This document shows positions 1 to 4,990 of a DNA stretch of 7,495 nucleotides, in pieces. Source of the stretch: QYOJ01 sp043810345 (GTDB taxonomy: Bacteria > Bacteroidota > Bacteroidia > Bacteroidales > FEN-979); contig JBDROF010000082.1 in NCBI GenBank assembly GCA_043810345.1, forward strand, positions 1-7,495, in the 5' to 3' direction. A program made the translations under genes and the position numbers. The notes under the pieces were generated by a model. It made no database searches and was not told the origin of the DNA. It was given only the letters and a program-made list of their open reading frames with translations. The number at the start of each line of letters is the position of its first letter. Positions within the stretch are counted from its first letter, which is position 1.

Positions 1-651
1 AATGGGGCCGATGATAAATTCTGGTCCATCAAGTTCAAGGCAGAAAATTATGGAAATTTCAAAGTCTCATCCAAACAATCAAGTGGTGGTAACAATCCCG
101 GTCCAAGAGATTTCAAACTTCAGTGGCGTCTCAGCGGAGGGATATGGGAAGATGTAGACGACGGGACAATCACTGTGGCCAATGACTGGACTACCGGTGT
201 GGTGACCAACCTACCGGTACCAATTACCGGCCAGGGAAGCTCTTCCATCTATATCCGCTGGATTATGACCTCCAACACCAATAGCACAGGTGGGACGGTA
301 GAATCCACTGGTATCGCCAAAATTGATGACATCCTTGTTACCGGCGTCAACACGCTGGGAGTCACAGAAGTGCTGATGACTAACCGGATATCGGTCTCCC
401 CTGTTCCAAACAACGGGACATTCCGGGTCGAGTCGAAGGTTCCGCTGCAGAACATCAGGATCTATGCCCTGAACGGGAAACTGGTCTATGAAAACCAGAC
501 TCCTGCCATGAGCGAACAGATCACACTCGACCAGCCCTCAGGCCTATATCTGGTAAGGGTCCTCTTTGAAGGATCAGACCAAGTCTGTACAAGAAGAGGT
601 TCACCTTATTTATTCTCTGGCTCTTGCTTCCATATCGGTGAAAGAGATTGA
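1..651 (+). CDS. 3' part of a secreted protein with a T9SS type A C-terminal sorting domain
   Basis: The frame is open from the first base, so the gene starts outside the window; 216 codons are visible. Roughly the first 115 residues look like an extracellular beta-sandwich region rich in Gly, Ser, Thr and Trp (GPRDFKLQWRLS, later SSIYIRWIMTSN, IAKIDDILVTG). I do not recognise a catalytic domain. From about base 385 the sequence reads as a sorting domain: ISVSPVPNNGTFRVES, then IRIYALNGKLVYE, then PSGLYLVRVLFEG. In this family that domain directs outer-membrane export by the type IX system and is cleaved or anchored at the surface. After DQVCTRR the usual ending (a basic residue, a short Val/Ile strand and a stop) is missing. 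Instead about 19 unrelated residues follow, translated from DNA that encodes the start of the next gene in another frame. The 3' end is therefore probably damaged or misassembled. The role of the protein body is unknown. Confidence 0.8.
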   Translation, partial: NGADDKFWSIKFKAENYGNFKVSSKQSSGGNNPGPRDFKLQWRLSGGIWEDVDDGTITVANDWTTGVVTNLPVPITGQGSSSIYIRWIMTSNTNSTGGTVESTGIAKIDDILVTGVNTLGVTEVLMTNRISVSPVPNNGTFRVESKVPLQNIRIYALNGKLVYENQTPAMSEQITLDQPSGLYLVRVLFEGSDQVCTRRGSPYLFSGSCFHIGERD

Positions 652-2662
652 GATCACCGGGGAGAGAAGTGACCAGGAGATCCTGAATACCCCCATGCGC
701 ATGGAACGCCTGACCCAGGAGTCGATCCTCGACAACCCGGGGACCACAATCACCGGTATGCTCGATTATGTTTCAGGAGTGAATACATCATCTTCCATGG
801 GTATCTATGATAACAGCACCGTGGTTACGATGCGCGGACTGAGTGGCACCGACCAGGGAAGAACCCTGGTGCTTATGGATTGCTTCCCGGTCAACAAATC
901 CGATGAGGGGTCGGTCAACTGGCACCTGATTAACCGCGAAAATGTTTCAGAGATCCTCATCACCAAAGGCCCTGGCCCTGCCCGGTATGGAAGCAATGCC
1001 ATGGGTGGCGTGATCGATATCAGAAGCCGCCAGCCTGAAGAGAAAATCACCGGAGGAGCAACTGTCGAATACGGCACGTTCAACACCTTCGGCTTCCGTT
1101 ACTCCATGGGAGGATTGCTTCCCCTGAAAAAGAAGGAGAGTGGAATCCTTTATAACCTGAATGGCTTCTATCGTAGAAGTGACGGATACAATGGCGAAAT
1201 CCCCGAATACATGGCTCCTGAGGACACCTTCTATGTCGACACCAAACTCCGTGAAGCCAAAATCGGGATGCTTGCCGGATACCGCTTCAATAAACAACAT
1301 GTGGTTGAAATGACCTGCTCCTTTTTCAATGACATACGGGGAAGAGGAGTTCAGATCTATGAAATCGATGGCGCCCATGAAAAGCACGACACGTGGCAAA
1401 TCACCGGGAGATACCGTGGAAACGCCAAACAGTGGAACTGGGAGATCGCAGGATTCTGGTTTACAGAAGGCTTTAGCCGGCTCAATGAATATATGAGCGA
1501 AGGTGAATACAACCTCTATCAGGTCAAGTCGTTGCGTTCCGACAAAGGGTTGAAGGGAGATCTGAGCCTGGCTGCAGGGAAATACAACAACATCGTGGCC
1601 GGCATCGATATTCACCTGGGAAGCGTTGACGGGCAGGATATTTACTATACCTCCACCGATCTGATCACCAATGCCGGGGAGATGGAAACTTACGCAATCT
1701 TCCTGCAGGACGAGCTTTTGCTGGCAAAGGGAAGAATCCGCCTGAACGCGGGAATCCGCCTGAACTATGCACTGTTCAGCAACGGGTTGTTCAAAGCCGA
1801 ATACCCCTCCTATTCGATCCAGTACCTGCAGCAGTATCAGGATACCCTGATCCCGGCTCACTCATGGGTGGATATTGATCCGAAGCTATCGGTCCAGTAT
1901 CGCTTTGGCAAAGAAAACAGGGTTTACCTTACCTTGGCCAAAGGCTTCAGGGCTCCCAACCTCGACGACCTCTGCCGAACAGGAAAAAAACGGGGCGGCT
2001 TTAAGATTGCCAACCCCTCACTGAATCCCGAAAACCTGTATAACATCGAAACAGGTATGGATATTACAGTTCTGCACCACCTCACTATCTCCCCCTCCCT
2101 CTATTATTCCATCGGCTCTAACTTTATGTATTATATCGCTACCGGCGATTCGGTAAACCTGGGCTACAAACTCGACCCGGTATACCAGAAACGAAACATC
2201 AGCCGGGTAGATATCGCAGGCCTCGACATCGACCTGCTATGGACACCGCTGGAACAGGTCTCACTCTTTGCGAACTACTCGTTTGCGAGTTCAAAAATTA
2301 CACGGTTTGAACAACAGGATACCAGTTCACTGACCGACCTCACGGGAAAATACCTGACCGACGTCCCTGATCATAAAGCCTCGGCAGGAATCACCTGGAA
2401 AAACAGGTATGTCAATACGAAGATCCTATGGAAATACGTGGGCTCCCGCTGGATCAACGACCTGAACGAACCGGATATCTATCTGGGTTATGCGAAGTTC
2501 CCGGCTTACAATACCTTCAGCTTCCGGTTATGGCATACCTTCTTCAAGCATCTGACCGTTGCCCTGAATGTCGATAACCTCTTTGATGTCAAATACATCA
2601 GCGAAAATATAGTTATGAGCCCCGGACGGATTATCACCGGGGAAATTTCAGTTACTTTCTAA
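566..2662 (+). CDS. TonB-dependent outer-membrane receptor (BtuB-like, plug plus barrel), start disrupted
   Basis: This is a ligand-gated outer-membrane channel energised by TonB/ExbBD. KEIEITGERS (residues 26-35, counted from a TTG at 566) resembles the TonB-box region. The plug follows (about 40-155), with VVTMRGLSG at 86-94, LVLMDCFPVN, ILITKGPGPARYGSNAMGG and VIDI ending at 152. The rest is a barrel of alternating aromatic strands that includes GFRAPNLDDLCRTG, ends in NVDNLFDVKYI and stops with a terminal Phe (ISVTF), as expected for Bam-dependent barrels. It has no carboxypeptidase-like N-terminal domain, so it is not SusC-like. The mature part is full length for a small siderophore/B12-type receptor. 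The start is doubtful: the TTG lies inside the upstream gene and gives no basic n-region, whereas a convincing signal peptide is read in frame 3 from 585. The lipoprotein gene follows after 17 bases and ABC transporter genes come next, suggesting import of a metal oxyanion. Substrate specificity is inferred from context only. Confidence 0.88.
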   Translation: MKDQTKSVQEEVHLIYSLALASISVKEIEITGERSDQEILNTPMRMERLTQESILDNPGTTITGMLDYVSGVNTSSSMGIYDNSTVVTMRGLSGTDQGRTLVLMDCFPVNKSDEGSVNWHLINRENVSEILITKGPGPARYGSNAMGGVIDIRSRQPEEKITGGATVEYGTFNTFGFRYSMGGLLPLKKKESGILYNLNGFYRRSDGYNGEIPEYMAPEDTFYVDTKLREAKIGMLAGYRFNKQHVVEMTCSFFNDIRGRGVQIYEIDGAHEKHDTWQITGRYRGNAKQWNWEIAGFWFTEGFSRLNEYMSEGEYNLYQVKSLRSDKGLKGDLSLAAGKYNNIVAGIDIHLGSVDGQDIYYTSTDLITNAGEMETYAIFLQDELLLAKGRIRLNAGIRLNYALFSNGLFKAEYPSYSIQYLQQYQDTLIPAHSWVDIDPKLSVQYRFGKENRVYLTLAKGFRAPNLDDLCRTGKKRGGFKIANPSLNPENLYNIETGMDITVLHHLTISPSLYYSIGSNFMYYIATGDSVNLGYKLDPVYQKRNISRVDIAGLDIDLLWTPLEQVSLFANYSFASSKITRFEQQDTSSLTDLTGKYLTDVPDHKASAGITWKNRYVNTKILWKYVGSRWINDLNEPDIYLGYAKFPAYNTFSFRLWHTFFKHLTVALNVDNLFDVKYISENIVMSPGRIITGEISVTF
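585..638 (+). other. Out-of-frame signal-peptide remnant of the TonB receptor
   Basis: Frame 3 here reads LYKKRFTLFILWLLLPYR and then a stop at 636-638. That is a typical signal-peptide n-region (KKR) followed by a hydrophobic core, with CTG where ATG is expected. The receptor body is read in frame 2, where the same DNA gives SLALASISVKEIEI. If one base were added around 600-622, the two would join as YKKRFTLFI, one residue, then LALASIS and VKEIEITGE, which is a good signal peptide leading into the mature receptor. This is read directly from the three frames. That it is the true start, broken by a frameshift, is inference. Confidence 0.5.
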
Positions 2663-2679
2663 TCAAATACAGAACAACC

Positions 2680-3357
2680 ATGTACAAACAGATTTTACTC
2701 ATCATTGCGCTGGCAGCCGGGTTAATCGCCTGTGACAGCACAACCAGATCAACCCCTGAAATCGTCAAAACCGGATCCGGTCAAGTTGTCCGCGGAGCTG
2801 ATACGGCCGACCTGAACAACAACTTTTACGATAATGTTGAAACCTACTCCCTTCCAGGAGGAGAGATCCTTGTAACCGGCGAGATAGAAAATCCGGGGAT
2901 GGCCGACCTCTCCGCACTTCCAACAAGATCGGTCATCACGAAAGAGACCCTCCTGAACGAAGAAGGCGGCAATACCTTCATCGGGGCCTACCGGTATGGT
3001 GGCTATTCGCTTTTCGACATCCTGGCCGACCGTATTCTCGACAAGAAAAACAAAGAAGAGTTCCCTCCCATCATTGACCTCTACGTGGAGATTGAGAATG
3101 ACAAAGGCGAAAAGGTGGTGTTGAGCTGGGGCGAGATCTACTACCCAAACATCCTCAACCAGATCCTGATTGCCGCCGACGGTTACCGCAGTATCTATTC
3201 CCTCAGTGAAATCGTGAACCGCAACGATCAGGCTGATATCCTTCTCGTACCCGTCGCTCCGGGAAAAGATGGCGGACTGTTCCGCCTCTTCCCCAGCTGC
3301 GACTTCTTCTCCGATCGCGCGGTGAAAGCAATCTCCACGATCGATGTGTTGGAATAA
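2680..3357 (+). CDS. Lipoprotein with a SUOX/molybdopterin-oxidoreductase-like fold
   Basis: This 225-residue protein begins with a lipoprotein signal peptide: MYKQ, a hydrophobic core, then LIAC with the lipidated Cys at 18. It should therefore be membrane anchored and face the periplasm or the cell surface; no acidic surface-export cluster follows the Cys. The body resembles the sulfite-oxidase-type molybdopterin-binding domain in its run of motifs: ILVTGEIENPGMADLSALP (63-81), then YGGYSLFDIL (106-115), then DKGEKVVLSWGEI (141-153), then ADGYRSIYSLSEI and a final strand ILLVPV. The only other Cys is 207, near the C-terminus, and I see no clear cofactor-ligating Cys in the fold. It may bind a ligand without doing redox chemistry. 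It lies 17 bases after the receptor gene and overlaps the permease gene by 14 bases, so it is very likely made with the transporter. The start is fixed by the signal peptide and an A-rich leader. The fold assignment is by eye and moderate; the function is unknown. Confidence 0.6.
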   Translation: MYKQILLIIALAAGLIACDSTTRSTPEIVKTGSGQVVRGADTADLNNNFYDNVETYSLPGGEILVTGEIENPGMADLSALPTRSVITKETLLNEEGGNTFIGAYRYGGYSLFDILADRILDKKNKEEFPPIIDLYVEIENDKGEKVVLSWGEIYYPNILNQILIAADGYRSIYSLSEIVNRNDQADILLVPVAPGKDGGLFRLFPSCDFFSDRAVKAISTIDVLE

Positions 3358-4177
3358 AAAGAGAACCCCGAATCCCCTGAATGGGAGAGTTGGCAACCTT
3401 TCGGTGCTAAACCTGATCTTTACCCTCCTCGGCGCTTTAATCCTGCTCTTCATCGTTGCGCCGCTGCTTGGGATGGTTCTTGCTACCACTCCCACAACCC
3501 TCTTCGATACCGCACGGGAAAAGGAGGTGCAGGAGAGTATCTGGTTAACCGTTTGGGTTTCGATGAGTGCCACCATTCTGTTCGGCATCGCCGCCATCCC
3601 GTTTTCCTACCTCCTGGCCCGAAAGGAGTTCTCACTGAAAAGGCTGGTGACCGGTATCATCGACCTCCCTGTGGTCATCCCGCACTCGGCTGCCGGTATC
3701 GCCATCCTTGGATTCGTCTCCCGTAATTCGCCCGTTGGAAAAATCGGGTCATCCCTGGGACTCGATTTTGTAGGTCATCCCTCCGGCATTGGCATCGCCA
3801 TGGCTTTTGTAAGCATCCCGTTCCTGATCAATGCAGCCCGCGATGGATTCGCCGGAGTGCCCGTGCGACTGGAAAAAGCTGCCATGACACTGGGAGCCTC
3901 ACCGCTCAGGGTCTTTACAACCATCTCCCTCCCTCTGGCCTGGAGGAATGTCGTTTCGGGAGCGATCCTGATGTTCGCAAGGGGAATGAGCGAATTCGGC
4001 GCCGTTATTATCATCGCTTACCACCCGATGGTAACCCCTGTTTTGATTTACGAGCGGTTTGGATCATTCGGACTGTCCTATGCCCGGCCGGTAGCTGTTC
4101 TCTTCATCCTTGTCTCCCTCACCGCCTTTATACTCCTTCGCTCGATTGCATCACCCAAATCCAAATTCATCTCCTGA
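3344..4177 (+). CDS. ABC transporter permease, molybdate/tungstate type (ModB/WtpB-like)
   Basis: This is a 277-residue inner-membrane permease. Hydrophobic segments are visible at about 22-46, 66-91 and 104-126, with more to the C-terminus, which ends in a basic tail. The cytoplasmic EAA loop that docks on the ATPase is EKAAMTLGASPLRVF (177-191). Two stretches are characteristic of molybdate/tungstate permeases: DLPVVIPHSAAGIAIL (107-122) and FARGMSEFGAVIIIAYHPM (211-229), the latter followed by TPVLIYERFGSFG. The length is typical of the family. The ATG at 3344 overlaps the end of the lipoprotein gene by 14 bases, which implies translational coupling; the basic stretch NKKR before the first membrane segment supports this start. 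The ATPase gene follows after 51 bases. The tungstate-versus-molybdate choice cannot be made from the sequence, and a related anion such as sulfate is less likely. No substrate-binding protein gene is in the window. Confidence 0.8.
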   Translation: MCWNKKRTPNPLNGRVGNLSVLNLIFTLLGALILLFIVAPLLGMVLATTPTTLFDTAREKEVQESIWLTVWVSMSATILFGIAAIPFSYLLARKEFSLKRLVTGIIDLPVVIPHSAAGIAILGFVSRNSPVGKIGSSLGLDFVGHPSGIGIAMAFVSIPFLINAARDGFAGVPVRLEKAAMTLGASPLRVFTTISLPLAWRNVVSGAILMFARGMSEFGAVIIIAYHPMVTPVLIYERFGSFGLSYARPVAVLFILVSLTAFILLRSIASPKSKFIS

Positions 4178-4190
4178 TATGAAAACTCCC

Positions 4191-4218
4191 TATTCCTCAT
4201 TCCTAATTCCTAATTCCT
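4191..4218 (+). repeat. Four tandem 7-base units, (T/C/A)ATTCCT
   Basis: The gap between permease and ATPase genes consists largely of TATTCCT, CATTCCT, AATTCCT, AATTCCT, followed by a partial CATT. It ends about 10 bases before the ATPase ATG, leaving no room for an ordinary promoter and showing no Shine-Dalgarno-like site. It looks like a simple-sequence or dispersed intergenic repeat rather than a regulatory site. Confidence 0.8.
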
Positions 4219-4228
4219 CATTAACCCA

Positions 4229-4936
4229 ATGTTATCCCTAAACCACATAACCCTGATGCTTCCTGAATTCTTCCTGCACAACATCTCTTTCGATGTGAAG
4301 CAAGGAGAATACTGCATGTTGCTGGGTGAATCGGGAGCCGGGAAATCATTGATCCTGGAAATGATTGCCGGACTAGTCACCCCTAATTCAGGAGAGATTT
4401 TTCTCAATGATGAAGATATCACGAACAAGCGTATCCAGGAACGAAACATTGGACTGGTATTTCAGGATTATGCTGTATTTCCTCATATGACGGTAAGAGA
4501 AAATATTGCCTACCCATTGAAAGGGAGGTACAACCACCTGGAAAAACAGCTGCACATCCAGCGGATTGCAGGCAAACTCGGCATCGATCACCTTCTGCAC
4601 CGGCGGCCGTCAACACTTTCCGGTGGTGAGATTCAGCGTGTTGCTCTGGCACGAACACTCGTCCTCGAACCTTCTGTGCTACTGCTTGATGAACCGCTGT
4701 CGTCCCTTGATTCAAAGCTGAGAGCCAACCTTCGCCAGCTCCTGAAACAACTTCACAGGGAGGGCCAAACCATCCTCCATGTCACGCACGACCTCCAGGA
4801 AGCTCTCTTCCTTGCCGATACCGTGATTGTGATCGAACAGGGAACCGTAAGTCATAGTGGCTTACCAAATGATATATTCAATCGCACAGGCTCAGAGTTT
4901 CTCGACCACTTCACCAACAAACCCAATCCCTTATGA
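4229..4936 (+). CDS. ABC transporter ATP-binding protein (molybdate/tungstate type)
   Basis: This is the cytoplasmic ATPase that powers the neighbouring permease. All nucleotide-binding motifs are intact in the 235 residues: Walker A GESGAGKS (33-40), Q-loop Gln79 in LVFQDYAVFPHMTV, signature LSGGE (130-134), Walker B LLLDEP (151-156), D-loop SSLD (158-161) and switch His187 in HVTHDLQEA. The protein ends soon after the core with no C-terminal TOBE/molybdate-binding extension, unlike long ModC or WtpC proteins of about 350 residues; it resembles short TupC-type ATPases. The FQDYAVFPHMTV form is usual for anion and polyamine importers. The ATG at 4229 gives the standard family N-terminus (LSLNHITL). 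The preceding 51-base gap is mostly a heptamer repeat, so expression probably comes from the upstream operon. Assignment to oxyanion import rests on the permease; as a generic ABC ATPase it is certain. Confidence 0.88.
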   Translation: MLSLNHITLMLPEFFLHNISFDVKQGEYCMLLGESGAGKSLILEMIAGLVTPNSGEIFLNDEDITNKRIQERNIGLVFQDYAVFPHMTVRENIAYPLKGRYNHLEKQLHIQRIAGKLGIDHLLHRRPSTLSGGEIQRVALARTLVLEPSVLLLDEPLSSLDSKLRANLRQLLKQLHREGQTILHVTHDLQEALFLADTVIVIEQGTVSHSGLPNDIFNRTGSEFLDHFTNKPNPL

Positions 4937-4960
4937 GGCCGATAATCCATTCTCTTTTCA

Positions 4961-4968
4961 TACTTTTG
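4961..4968 (+). promoter_or_regulatory. Possible Bacteroidota -7 promoter element (TAnnTTTG)
   Basis: TACTTTTG matches the TAnnTTTG -7 consensus used by the Bacteroidota primary sigma factor. It lies 22 bases before the ATG of the restriction-modification gene, in the 54-base gap after the ATPase gene. I see no good TTTG -33 element at about 20 bases upstream, so the call is weak. It would give the gene its own promoter, with a very short leader containing AGGAG at 4971-4975. No hairpin terminator is visible in the gap. Confidence 0.35.
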
Positions 4969-4990
4969 AAAGGAGAATCACTTCTGTCCT

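Noticed and set aside
947..1861. Long minus-strand open frame (304 codons) opposite the receptor
   Set aside because: It lies wholly within a convincing plus-strand receptor gene, and its translation shows no recognisable domain or motif order.
2663..2679. Possible promoter or terminator between receptor and lipoprotein genes
   Set aside because: The gap is 17 bases of A-rich leader with no hairpin and no TAnnTTTG element; co-transcription is simpler.
2749..3597. Minus-strand open frame (282 codons) across the lipoprotein and permease genes
   Set aside because: It spans two well-supported plus-strand genes and has no family signature; it reflects codon bias on the opposite strand.
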